Source: an uncultured Bacteroidales bacterium
GTDB lineage: Bacteria; Bacteroidota; Bacteroidia; Bacteroidales; SZUA-534
DNA length: 64,000 nt
Direction of reading: 5' to 3'
NCBI GenBank assembly: GCA_902790595.1
Contig: CADASL010000006.1
Coordinates: 186,001 to 250,000 of the forward strand
The notes under the pieces were generated by a model, which made no database searches, was not told the DNA's origin, and saw only the letters and a program-made list of their open reading frames with translations. The stretch's first letter is position 1, and every line of letters begins with the position of its first letter. Made by a program: the position numbers and the translations under genes. Of this stretch, positions 50,759-58,565 are shown in pieces.

Positions 50759-51265
50759 ATGCAAAACAAAATGACACTGCAGGAAAAACTCGGGAAGGCC
50801 ATTGTGCAGCTGCGCAAGCAGCGCGGGCTAGCACAAGAGAAATTCGCAAACGATGCCGAAATCGACCGCCGCTATATGAGCGACATTGAAAACGGCAAGC
50901 GCAACATATCAATCGATGTTATTGAACGGCTTGCCAAATGTTTGGGAATCAGCGTTGGCGAATTGTTCTCGATAGCCGAAAACATTGACAGCAACCGCAC
51001 CCTAGACCAACTTAAAGAGTGGCTCTGCGATATGGGCTATGAAGATACCGTAGTGATGGAAAACCCCGATTACCTTTCTGCCATTGTCGGCGTCAGCGAT
51101 GACGGCCGCCTGATTTACGATTACGAGAAAATGGTTGAGCACCTTATTTCCACCGATGGAATGGACTACGAAGAAGCCAGCGAGTTTATCGATTTCAACA
51201 CCATTGGTGCGCTGCCCTATATGGGCGAGAAACGGCCGGTGATAATGAATAAGATTGAAGAGTAA
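50759..51265 (+). CDS. XRE-family regulator of the McrBC operon
   Basis: 168-residue protein with an N-terminal Cro/CI-type helix-turn-helix (GKAIVQLRKQRGLAQEKFANDAEIDRRYMSDIENGKRNISIDVIERLAKCLGISVGELF) and a C-terminal acidic domain of about 90 residues of unknown fold (ENPDYLSAIVGVSDDGRLIYDYEKMVEHL). It starts 11 bp before mcrB in the same direction, so it is likely a controller of the restriction genes and of the divergent rhuM promoter. An alternative ATG lies four codons downstream at 50771. Confidence 0.85.
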   Translation: MQNKMTLQEKLGKAIVQLRKQRGLAQEKFANDAEIDRRYMSDIENGKRNISIDVIERLAKCLGISVGELFSIAENIDSNRTLDQLKEWLCDMGYEDTVVMENPDYLSAIVGVSDDGRLIYDYEKMVEHLISTDGMDYEEASEFIDFNTIGALPYMGEKRPVIMNKIEE

Positions 51266-51276
51266 AACAAATACAT

Positions 51277-52692
51277 ATGGAACTACAAAAACTATATGAT
51301 GAGGTTGTTGGTTTCGCAAAAGAATGCGGTATGGTGCAAAAAACACATAATGACCCTAAAGGCAACACAATTGTAAGAGATAACGCAACCGGCAAACAAG
51401 AGAAGGAGGTGGATTTTAAAAAAGGAGCTTATTTCGGATTCATTCGCGAAGAAGAAGATTATAGCGGAGGCTACCACGACTTTTCATTAGTTTTTTTCCC
51501 ACAAATAGATTGCAAGGCTTGTGTAGTCGCATTAGGTGTTGGCTCTTTAGGTTTTGCAAATGATTATGATTTAGCAAGTTTACCTTGGATAAGAAGACTA
51601 TTTACTAGACTACGGAAGATTGAAATTAAATCTTTCTTCAAAAATGATTTTAGTGACATTGAAATGCCTGCCGCTGATTTGGCCTATGAGATAAAAACAA
51701 AATACCCATTATTAAAAGATGTTATTGATAAGTATAAAGTGTTTTTACCTGCCAGCCAAATTTTAGATTTTTCCGACACAACAAAAGATGATGATAATTT
51801 ATTAATTGCCAAACAATGGGTTGCAACTTATGCGACTTTAAGAAGTTGGGCGGGAAATGCGGACAATAGAAAATCCATATCAAGATTCCTTCCAAAAGTT
51901 TCAGAAGGAGTCCTAACCACAAATAAAATATACGATATTCTTCTGAAAGACAGATATATTGTTTTGCAAGGAGCACCCGGGACCGGAAAAACTTGGAGTG
52001 CGATGCAAGTGGCCTCAGAATTTGAGCCTCACAACGTTTTATTTGAGCAATTTCACGCCGAGACTACTTATTCAGATTTTATTTATGGAATTACGCCTGT
52101 TTTAAATTCTCAAAATATAGCATATCAAGCACGCGAAGGTGTTTTATACAAAGCAATAAAACTTGCACAAAATACTAACGACAGTATTTTGTTGATTATT
52201 GATGAAATCAATCGTGCAAACCTATCAAATGTATTGGGGCCGGTTTTCTATCTTTTTGAAAAAAATCAACAAAATAGAAAGTGTCAATTAACGATTGGAG
52301 ACATAAAAATATCTTCACTTCCAAAGAATTTATTTGTTATTGCGACAATGAATACCGCTGACAGAAGTCTTGCGGTGGTTGATTTTGCACTACGTAGACG
52401 TTTTACTTGGTTGACAATAAAACCGCACGTTTTAAATGACAGTACTTTTCAAAAAGAGTATTTTGAAAAGTTTGAAGAACTTTTTCAAAAATATGCCACT
52501 GACGATGAATTAAATTTGCAACCAGGACATTCATATTTTCTTGCAACAAACAAGGATATGATGAAGGAACGATTACAATTCGAACTTATGCCTTTAATGA
52601 AAGAGTATTTCAATGAAGGGTATTTGACCAAAGCCAAAGATGAATTTTGTAATTTCTTCTACAACGAATTGGGCGTTCTAATGTATGAGTAG
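51277..52692 (+). CDS. mcrB: McrB-type AAA+ GTPase restriction subunit
   Basis: 471-residue motor subunit of a McrBC modification-dependent restriction system. The C-terminal half is the McrB AAA+ GTPase: Walker A LQGAPGTGKTWSAMQ (about residues 230-244), Walker B ILLIIDEINRANLSNVLG (D at about 309) and ATMNTADRSLAVVDFALRRRF. The first about 210 residues form a separate N-terminal domain (GAYFGFIREEEDYSGGYHDFSLVFFP) that does not look like the E. coli DNA-recognition domain or DUF3578; it probably reads the modified target. The gene is AT-rich compared with its flanks, which suggests transfer. It overlaps mcrC by 8 bp. Confidence 0.93.
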   Translation: MELQKLYDEVVGFAKECGMVQKTHNDPKGNTIVRDNATGKQEKEVDFKKGAYFGFIREEEDYSGGYHDFSLVFFPQIDCKACVVALGVGSLGFANDYDLASLPWIRRLFTRLRKIEIKSFFKNDFSDIEMPAADLAYEIKTKYPLLKDVIDKYKVFLPASQILDFSDTTKDDDNLLIAKQWVATYATLRSWAGNADNRKSISRFLPKVSEGVLTTNKIYDILLKDRYIVLQGAPGTGKTWSAMQVASEFEPHNVLFEQFHAETTYSDFIYGITPVLNSQNIAYQAREGVLYKAIKLAQNTNDSILLIIDEINRANLSNVLGPVFYLFEKNQQNRKCQLTIGDIKISSLPKNLFVIATMNTADRSLAVVDFALRRRFTWLTIKPHVLNDSTFQKEYFEKFEELFQKYATDDELNLQPGHSYFLATNKDMMKERLQFELMPLMKEYFNEGYLTKAKDEFCNFFYNELGVLMYE

Positions 52693-54001
52693 TCAATTGG
52701 GAACATATACATTACCAGTACTTCAAACAAATAAAATTCCATTTCTTGAATTAAATAATGTTTGGGGTGAAGACAAACGTTACCCTGAAACGGCTGTTCA
52801 GAAGTTTATTTTACGCAATACTCAGATATTAGACTTTTTAGACATAGCTGTTGTTGGTGAATACTTTGATAATCAATATTTCCTAAAACTTACAACATCA
52901 AAATATATAGGTTGTATTCCTCTCTTATCCCCCAAAACGGGGTTATCTTGTGGAAATCTCATAGTAACAAGTCGTTTTGGCGAAGACATTTCTGAATTGC
53001 TATCAGTTATAGGTCAATTTATTGAACCAGAATTCTGTGATAAATACAAATTGGAAATAGGCAGTTATATAAAACCACCATTATATTTTGAATGTCAAAA
53101 TTACATCGACCATTATATTGAGGCTAAAAAGTATAAATGGCGAAAATTTGAAAATGTTGAAATCATTCAATCCCGCCCAACAAGTTCAACTAAATGGGAC
53201 AAGTATGAGGAACGTAATTGCGACCCTAAAAACACTTTTAAATATCCCAACAGATGCAACATCTTGTCAAAGAATCACAAAGAATGGCAAGAGTTAAACT
53301 ACGTTCTTGATTTAAGCATAAACGAGATTATATCAACACGAACACCAATACGTTCACGCGCTGCATATACAAGCAAAATCACGCTTCTACAAAACACTTA
53401 TGATAAAACTTCATTATCTATTGTTAATGAAATAAGACCGCATATGTCAGACCCTATTGTAATCAAAAAACTGAAAGCTATTGGCAATAGAGTTCTGCAA
53501 AACAATTCAAGTTCGCAAAATGCGTGGCGAATCGATTTTGCTGTTTTTTTTGAACGTTATGTACAATACCTAATGTCAGAAGTCGCGAAATCAAAAGGTG
53601 CACGAATAAAATGTAATCCTCACTTCAATATTTCAGGTCAACGACCAAATTGGGCTTTGAAATATATTGAACCTGATATTATTATGGATAAAGATGATTG
53701 TCAATATATTATTGATGCAAAATACAAAGCTCATATGTATGATGTAAATGGTGATGGTGACTTTTTGCGAGACACTTTTAGGGCTGATTTTCATCAAGTT
53801 TTAGCATATTCATCATTTGGTGGTGCTAACGAAAAGAATGTGATGCTTATTTATCCTTCTGATTATTACGTTTCAAGAGAATTAAATGTATTTAGTAGCA
53901 TAAACGGATATTCTTGTAAAACATTGCTTGTTGGCATTCCTTTAAAAAAGTCCGAGTTAGAAACAACAAAAAGAAATCTATCCCAATTGATTGTGATGTG
54001 A
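52685..54001 (+). CDS. mcrC: McrC nuclease subunit
   Basis: 438-residue partner of McrB. The N-terminal part should activate GTP hydrolysis of McrB; the C-terminal PD-(D/E)XK nuclease shows EPDIIMDKD (about residue 328) and YIIDAKYKAH (D-A-K at about 343-345). LLVGIPL at the end is also typical. The complex translocates on DNA with GTP and cleaves between modified sites. Low GC like mcrB. It ends 26 bp before a fragment of a nudix gene. Confidence 0.93.
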   Translation: MSSQLGTYTLPVLQTNKIPFLELNNVWGEDKRYPETAVQKFILRNTQILDFLDIAVVGEYFDNQYFLKLTTSKYIGCIPLLSPKTGLSCGNLIVTSRFGEDISELLSVIGQFIEPEFCDKYKLEIGSYIKPPLYFECQNYIDHYIEAKKYKWRKFENVEIIQSRPTSSTKWDKYEERNCDPKNTFKYPNRCNILSKNHKEWQELNYVLDLSINEIISTRTPIRSRAAYTSKITLLQNTYDKTSLSIVNEIRPHMSDPIVIKKLKAIGNRVLQNNSSSQNAWRIDFAVFFERYVQYLMSEVAKSKGARIKCNPHFNISGQRPNWALKYIEPDIIMDKDDCQYIIDAKYKAHMYDVNGDGDFLRDTFRADFHQVLAYSSFGGANEKNVMLIYPSDYYVSRELNVFSSINGYSCKTLLVGIPLKKSELETTKRNLSQLIVM

Positions 54002-54027
54002 ATGTGCGATTTCCCTATTTCCGCATT

Positions 54028-54079
54028 CTGAAAACAATCCAAGTCTCCGCTGCCATAATCCACGACCACGCCGGCCGCA
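54028..54079 (+). pseudogene. Nudix hydrolase 5' fragment
   Basis: The first 51 bases after the start position duplicate 54494-54544 with three internal mismatches, two of them silent (TCC for TCT, GCT for GCC) plus TAC to CAC; the start codon has become CTG. The similarity breaks at CGC/ACTCAATAA, exactly where the ATPase 3' remnant starts. It is the end of a second, diverged nudix copy. Confidence 0.88.
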
Positions 54080-54080
54080 C

Positions 54081-54251
54081 TCAATAAAGAAATCCAAACA
54101 GCCAAAGCGGAATTTTGTTGCCGAGAACATATTCCTCGTCCGATGCGGCGATGAAACTGTTGGCAACGCCTGCAATCTGCCGCCCGTCTTTCGAGCGCCC
54201 GCCAACCTCAAAGGAGTATTGGTGGTCGATGGTGAAGTCGGCTGAAGATTC
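54081..54251 (-). pseudogene. 3' remnant of a DUF4143-type AAA ATPase
   Basis: Minus-strand translation gives FTIDHQYSFEVGGRSKDGR, then QIAGVANSFIAASDEEYVLG and NKIPLWLFGFLY-stop. This is the conserved C-terminal domain of the Bacteroidota AAA ATPase/DUF4143 family (FEVGG.{4}.QI...NSF...DD.E...GN.IPLW.FG.LY). The rest of the gene is missing: upstream the frame closes at about 54287 among the TGTTCA dyads. Together with 16523-16564 this is the second decayed copy in the window. Confidence 0.85.
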
Positions 54252-54267
54252 GTTTCCACTTGTAATT

Positions 54268-54351
54268 TGTTCAATGCAATGAACATTTTATCTGAATTTT
54301 TGTTCAACGTCTTGAACATTTTATGTATAAATATGTTCAACATAATGAACA
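54268..54351. repeat. TGTTCA-N6-TGAACA, three copies, 33-bp period
   Basis: Perfect inverted repeats at 54268-54285, 54301-54318 and 54334-54351, each followed by T-rich DNA (TTTTAT twice). Starts are exactly 33 bp apart. They lie on the 5' side of the ATPase remnant. Confidence 0.95.
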
Positions 54352-54493
54352 TTATCGCCGTGGTTTCTTTTTTTAGCGCCATTTGTGCTCGAAAAGCAAC
54401 TCATTTTGTTTCCTTATGGAAATAAATTAATGCATTTTTGCCCCGTAATAGTCAAGTGCCAATTATACATTTTACAAGACAAGATTTTCCAAA

Positions 54494-54877
54494 ATGAAAA
54501 CAATCCAAGTCTCTGCCGCCATAATCCACGACTACGCCGGCCGCGTATTCGCCACTCAGCGTGGATATGGCGATATGCAGGGCGGTTGGGAATTTCCGGG
54601 CGGAAAGATTGAATCGGGCGAAACGCCCGAAGCGGCTCTGAGACGCGAGATTTTGGAAGAGTTGGACACGCAAATAGTTGTTGAGCAATTCATTACCACT
54701 GTCGAATACGATTACCCCAATTTTCACCTGACAATGCACTGCTATTGGTGCCGTGTTGCGAGCGGCACTCTGACACTGAAAGAGCACAAAGCCGCCCGCT
54801 GGCTCGCAGCCAAAGATTTAGACACGGTTGACTGGCTGCCGGCGGATAAAATCGTTGTGGAAGAAATCAAGAGATGA
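54494..54877 (+). CDS. Nudix hydrolase (MutT/8-oxo-dGTP diphosphatase-like)
   Basis: 127-residue nudix protein. The nudix box reads GGKIESGETPEAALRREILEELDTQI, matching Gx5Ex7REUxEExGU except for D in place of the last G. QGGWEFPGGK and the WL.AKDL...WLPADK ending are typical of the MutT-like (8-oxo-dGTP/CTP pyrophosphohydrolase) group, which cleans oxidised nucleotides. A diverged fragment of its 5' end is present 466 bp upstream. Confidence 0.9.
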   Translation: MKTIQVSAAIIHDYAGRVFATQRGYGDMQGGWEFPGGKIESGETPEAALRREILEELDTQIVVEQFITTVEYDYPNFHLTMHCYWCRVASGTLTLKEHKAARWLAAKDLDTVDWLPADKIVVEEIKR

Positions 54878-54934
54878 TTGTAGGCATAAGGTTTTGCAGG
54901 GTTTCACGACCGAACCGTATTCACAATCATTAAC

Positions 54935-54954
54935 AAGCGGATTTAAATCCGCTT
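54935..54954. repeat. Perfect palindrome AAGCGGATTTAAATCCGCTT
   Basis: 20-bp perfect palindrome without a T-run, so not a typical terminator. It is built like GGACGCGATTAATCGCGTCC at 20300 and could be another dispersed palindrome family. Confidence 0.8.
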
Positions 54955-55284
54955 AATCTATTTAATGCGGCAGGTTGAGGAAAAACAGCTATTTCGGCTA
55001 TATAAATTGTAATAGCCCCCAATGTCAACGCTTCTTTACCCAAATTTCCACCAGCCAGCCGGAAAAATCATCTGAAAAGACATCAGCGTATTCTGATTTT
55101 GTCAGTAATGGGGAGTGGGTAAAAACTTGTTTTCAACAAAATTCAGTGAAAAAGTCAGTTGACAAAATTATTTTTCCGGTTAACGGTATGTTATTAATCT
55201 GTTGATTAATAGTGGTTTGTAAATCGACGTTTGGCTTGCGTATTTATAACATCTTGGAAATTAGAAAAATATTTTTGCGAATAG

Positions 55285-55315
55285 TTGCATTTTTAAAACA
55301 AGAGCCCTATATTCG
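55285..55315 (+). promoter_or_regulatory. Near-consensus promoter
   Basis: TTG (55285), 20-bp spacer, TATATTCG (55308-55315; one mismatch to TAnnTTTG), 31 bp before the ATG at 55347. Confidence 0.4.
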
Positions 55316-55346
55316 TAGCGTTTTTCAAACAACACATTTTTTTATT

Positions 55347-56075
55347 ATGCCATACAGGAGATTACCTAACACGGATAGTGCGCGTTTGCGTGCAATGCAA
55401 AAAGCGCTTTCAAAATCGGAGGATGTTTTGCCGATGGATTTGCCGTACAGCGCGGCCACACTTCAGGAGTTGCGCTATTTTCTGCCCGAATTCAATCAGG
55501 CAATTATGATGCAGCGCGATGTGTTCGAGCGTCAGACTTCGAAAAACAAACAGCATCAGGAAAGCTTCCGCAAGGCGCGGCTTTATATATCGCATTTCAT
55601 TCAGGTACTGAACTTTGCAATCGCTCGTGGCGAGATGAAACCCGACACCCGCAAGTATTTCGACCTGCCGTCGGACGAGACCAAGCTGCCGCAACTCAAC
55701 ACCGAGCGCGATGTGATTGAGTGGGGACAGAAGCTTATTGATGGCGAGCAGAAGCGCCTGTCGGAAGGTTTGTCGCCTGTCACAAACCCCACAATTGCCC
55801 GCGTTAAGGTTCATTATGAGGATTTTGTGCGGCTTAATATCTCGCAGAAGGGACTGCAGGAAAACAACGCCAAGGCTTTGGCCAAGATTTCGGAGCTGCG
55901 TGGCCGGGCCGACAGCATTATCCTTGATTTGTGGAACGAGATTGAAGACCATTTCAGCAATAACGCGGCGGCCGTCAAGCGTGAAAAGGCCGCAGAGTAT
56001 GGCGTCTCGTATGTCTTCCGCAAAGGCGAAAAGACTGACGCTGAGGAAGATGAGATTGATTTGAAGTTGTTTTGA
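55347..56075 (+). CDS. Conserved hypothetical protein, predominantly helical
   Basis: 242-residue soluble protein without signal or membrane segments, starting MPYRRLPNTDSARLRAMQKAL. It is rich in charged helical segments (QTSKNKQHQESFRKARLYISHFIQVLNFAIARGEM, and a C-terminal AKISELRGRADSIILDLWNEIEDHFSNNAAAVKREKAAEYG). I recognise it only as a Bacteroidota-type hypothetical. The ATG at 55347 is chosen since the upstream in-frame part is AT-rich intergenic sequence. It is a single-gene unit ended by a terminator at 56113. Confidence 0.75.
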   Translation: MPYRRLPNTDSARLRAMQKALSKSEDVLPMDLPYSAATLQELRYFLPEFNQAIMMQRDVFERQTSKNKQHQESFRKARLYISHFIQVLNFAIARGEMKPDTRKYFDLPSDETKLPQLNTERDVIEWGQKLIDGEQKRLSEGLSPVTNPTIARVKVHYEDFVRLNISQKGLQENNAKALAKISELRGRADSIILDLWNEIEDHFSNNAAAVKREKAAEYGVSYVFRKGEKTDAEEDEIDLKLF

Positions 56076-56112
56076 CGGTTTTCGCAATTGTCTTTACAAA
56101 TATCGCTGGATT

Positions 56113-56141
56113 TAAAAGGCGGGACAATGTCCTGCCTTTTT
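56113..56141 (+). terminator. Terminator after the hypothetical gene
   Basis: AAAAGGCGGGACAATGTCCTGCCTTTTT: stem AAAAGGC/GCCTTTT plus GGGA/TCCT, ending in a T-run. Confidence 0.85.
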
Positions 56142-56171
56142 GTTTCCGATGAATTGAACACGCAAATTTTC

Positions 56172-56179
56172 TATTTTTG
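56172..56179 (+). promoter_or_regulatory. -7 element TATTTTTG
   Basis: TATTTTTG matches TAnnTTTG, 21 bp before the ATG at 56201; this supports ATG 56201 over the GTG at 56192. Confidence 0.5.
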
Positions 56180-56200
56180 CATTATTAAATAGTGTTACAG

Positions 56201-56821
56201 ATGAATTGCAAGACATTGACAATCAGCATAGGCCGTCAGTTTGGCTGCGGCGGCAGGGTTATTGGTCAGCGGCTGGCCGAGGAGTTGGGTTACGACTATT
56301 TCGACAAGGAGCTGCTGGCGCTGGCGGCGAAAGAGATTGGCTTTGAGCCGTCGGTGTTTGAAGAAATCGACGAGCAACCGCAAAAAGGTATCTTTCAGTC
56401 GTTTGGCGAGTTTGTGTCGATGCTCAGCCCGACCGACAACTATATGTCCGACGACCATCTGTTCAAGGTGCAGAGCGATGTTATCCGCCGCCTGGCCATT
56501 GAGCGCAACTGTGTGATTGTGGGCCGCTGTTCCGACTATATTCTGCGCGATTTCCCGAACTGCATCAGCGTTTTCCTGCACGCCGATTTGCCCGACCGCA
56601 TCAAGCGCGTCTGCGCCCGGATGCCCATTGAGCAGGACAAGGCCCGCGCCCTGATTGAGCGCAACGACAAGCGCCGAGCCACCTATTATAATTACTATTC
56701 GAACAAGACCTGGGGCCGTGCCGAGACCTACGATTTGTGTCTTAGCGTGTCGCGGCTCGGCGTTGAGGAGACCGTGGCTGCCATCATCGACTACGTTAAC
56801 CGGATGAAAACGAGACTGTGA
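56201..56821 (+). CDS. Cytidylate kinase-like family protein
   Basis: 206-residue P-loop protein of the cytidylate kinase-like family (PF13189). The P-loop is ISIGRQFGCGGRVIGQRLAEELG, then YFDKELLALAAKE, CVIVGRCSDYILRDFPN and LIERNDKRRATYYNYYSNKTWG, in which arginines would bind phosphates. The GRxxGxGG loop is not a classic Walker A GK[ST] and is normal for this family. It may phosphorylate a nucleotide or another small substrate; no substrate is known. Confidence 0.85.
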   Translation: MNCKTLTISIGRQFGCGGRVIGQRLAEELGYDYFDKELLALAAKEIGFEPSVFEEIDEQPQKGIFQSFGEFVSMLSPTDNYMSDDHLFKVQSDVIRRLAIERNCVIVGRCSDYILRDFPNCISVFLHADLPDRIKRVCARMPIEQDKARALIERNDKRRATYYNYYSNKTWGRAETYDLCLSVSRLGVEETVAAIIDYVNRMKTRL

Positions 56822-56878
56822 TTAAAGGGGGAGAGGTAAGAGTTTAGAGTTTAGGAATTGTACCCGATACCAAATAAT

Positions 56879-56955
56879 TGTTTAATCGGTGAATTGTTTA
56901 ATCGGTGAATCGTTTGTTTGACAACGGACTTCGGACAACAGACTTCAGTCTGTGG
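56879..56955. repeat. Composite dispersed repeat, second copy
   Basis: TGTTTAATCGGTGAA twice in tandem (56879-56912), then GTTTGTTTGACAACGGAC and GACTTCAGTCTG words. It mirrors 28553-28624 in content and order. The rest of the spacer up to the CCA gene is filler (ACCCAATACC, TTACTC words). Confidence 0.75.
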
Positions 56956-57058
56956 TCGTAATTCGTAATTCAAAATTCGTAATTAACCAACACCCAATAC
57001 CTGACCCCTAACCATTACACTCTACTCTTTACTCACTACGCTTTACTCAAAAAAATTC

Positions 57059-57066
57059 TACCTTTG
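57059..57066 (+). promoter_or_regulatory. -7 element TACCTTTG
   Basis: TACCTTTG matches TAnnTTTG, 19 bp before the ATG at 57086. Confidence 0.5.
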
Positions 57067-57085
57067 CGGCTCAATTGGCAGTTTG

Positions 57086-58495
57086 ATGAAGGAATACCTT
57101 AACAATATCATTTTCAAAACAATATCGCAGATTTTGGGCGAACGCGACCAACAGGCTTTTGTTATTGGTGGGTTTGTGCGTGACAAGTTGCTCGGCCGTC
57201 CGTCGAAAGATATTGATGTGGTGACGCTGGGCAGCGGCATTGAGCTAGCGCAGGAGGTGGCTCAGCGGCTGCTGAAGAATCCGAAGGTGGCGACATACAG
57301 GAATTTCGGCACGGCAATGTTCCGCTATCGTGGTGTGGATGTGGAGTTTGTGGGCGCTCGCAAGGAGTCGTACAACCGCAACTCGCGCAAGCCGGTTGTT
57401 GAAAATGGCACGCTTGAGGATGACCAGCGCCGTCGCGATTTCACCATCAACGCCCTGGCCATCGACCTTCATCCCGACCGTTTCGGGCAGCTGGTGGACC
57501 CTTTCGGAGGCGTTGAGGACTTGAAAAACCAGATTATCCGCACGCCGCTCGACCCCGACACCACCTATTCCGACGACCCGCTGCGTATGCTGCGCGCCAT
57601 CCGTTTTGCCAGTCAGCTTGGCTTCCGCATCACCGATGAGTCGCTCGACTCGATTGTCCGCAACCGCGAGCGCATTCGAATCATTTCAATGGAGCGCGTG
57701 TCGGAGGAGTTCAACAAGATTATGCTCTCGCCGCGGCCGTCGGCAGGTATTAAGCTGCTGCAAAAGGTTGGTCTGCTGGCGATTGTGTTCCCGCAACTCG
57801 AAGCTTTGAAAGGCATTGAAGTGGTTGACGGATGCCGCCACAAGGACAATTTTTACCATACGATGGAGGTGCTCGACAACATCTGCGAGCATACCGACGA
57901 CCTTTGGCTGCGTTGGGCCGCGCTGCTGCACGATATTGGCAAGCCTGTCACCAAGCGCTACGTGAAGGGCACCGGCTGGACATTCCACGGCCACGAGTTT
58001 GTGGGCGGCAAGATGGTTCCCGGTATCTTCAAGAACCTGAAGCTGCCGATGAACGAGAAGATGAAATACGTTCAGAAACTGGTGATGTTGCATATGCGGC
58101 CGATTGTGCTGGTTGAGGAGATTGTAACCGACAGTGCCGTGCGCCGTCTGCTCTTCGAGGCAGGTGATGATATTGACGACCTTATGCTGCTCTGCGATGC
58201 CGACATCACATCGAAAAATCCCGACAAGGTGTCGCGCTATCTTGATAATTATCAGCTTGTAAGGCGAAAATTGGTTGAGGTGGAGGAGAAGGACCGCGTG
58301 CGCAACTGGCAGCCGCCAATCTCTGGCGAGACCATCATCGAGACGTTTGCCCTGCCGCCGTGTCCCGCCATTGGTATAATCAAAAGCGCCATCAAAGACG
58401 CCATTCTCGACGGCGTGATTGAAAACACACCAGAAGCGGCTTATCAGTTTATGCTGCAGAAAGGCAGTGAATTAGGACTGAAACCCGTGAAATAG
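57086..58495 (+). CDS. cca: CCA tRNA nucleotidyltransferase with HD domain
   Basis: 469-residue class II nucleotidyltransferase that adds or repairs the CCA end of tRNAs. The catalytic motif is [24 protein letters not shown] (DxD), followed by [13 protein letters not shown] and [18 protein letters not shown]. An HD phosphohydrolase domain is fused at the C-terminus ([20 protein letters not shown]). Some relatives are poly(A) polymerases; the RRDFTINA motif suits CCA enzymes. The tRNA in this window already encodes CCA, so its main role here may be repair. Confidence 0.92.
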   Translation: MKEYLNNIIFKTISQILGERDQQAFVIGGFVRDKLLGRPSKDIDVVTLGSGIELAQEVAQRLLKNPKVATYRNFGTAMFRYRGVDVEFVGARKESYNRNSRKPVVENGTLEDDQRRRDFTINALAIDLHPDRFGQLVDPFGGVEDLKNQIIRTPLDPDTTYSDDPLRMLRAIRFASQLGFRITDESLDSIVRNRERIRIISMERVSEEFNKIMLSPRPSAGIKLLQKVGLLAIVFPQLEALKGIEVVDGCRHKDNFYHTMEVLDNICEHTDDLWLRWAALLHDIGKPVTKRYVKGTGWTFHGHEFVGGKMVPGIFKNLKLPMNEKMKYVQKLVMLHMRPIVLVEEIVTDSAVRRLLFEAGDDIDDLMLLCDADITSKNPDKVSRYLDNYQLVRRKLVEVEEKDRVRNWQPPISGETIIETFALPPCPAIGIIKSAIKDAILDGVIENTPEAAYQFMLQKGSELGLKPVK

Positions 58496-58565
58496 GGTGA
58501 TTGTGAATTAGTTGCAAAGGAATAAGCGTTAATTCCTAATTCCTAAATTCTAAATCCTAACTATC

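Larger units (their letters stand above)
54878..55346. other. 469-bp intergenic region
   Basis: No convincing gene; a 76-codon frame at 54975 has no recognisable pattern. It contains a perfect 20-bp palindrome at 54935-54954 and, near its end, TTG at 55285 with TATATTCG at 55308-55315 (20-bp spacing), a near-consensus promoter for the next gene. Confidence 0.6.

Noticed and set aside
53978..54382. 134-codon minus-strand open frame over the mcrC end, nudix fragment and dyad array
   Set aside because: It reads the ATPase remnant in the wrong frame and overlaps mcrC; the conserved C-terminal signature is in another frame.
54975..55205. 76-codon open frame between the nudix gene and the next gene
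   Set aside because: Low-complexity composition, no promoter or family resemblance; chance frame in AT-rich DNA.
57063..57090. tRNA-like words (GGCTCAATTGGCAG) before the cca gene
   Set aside because: No acceptor, anticodon or T arm can be folded around them; the start of cca lies within.
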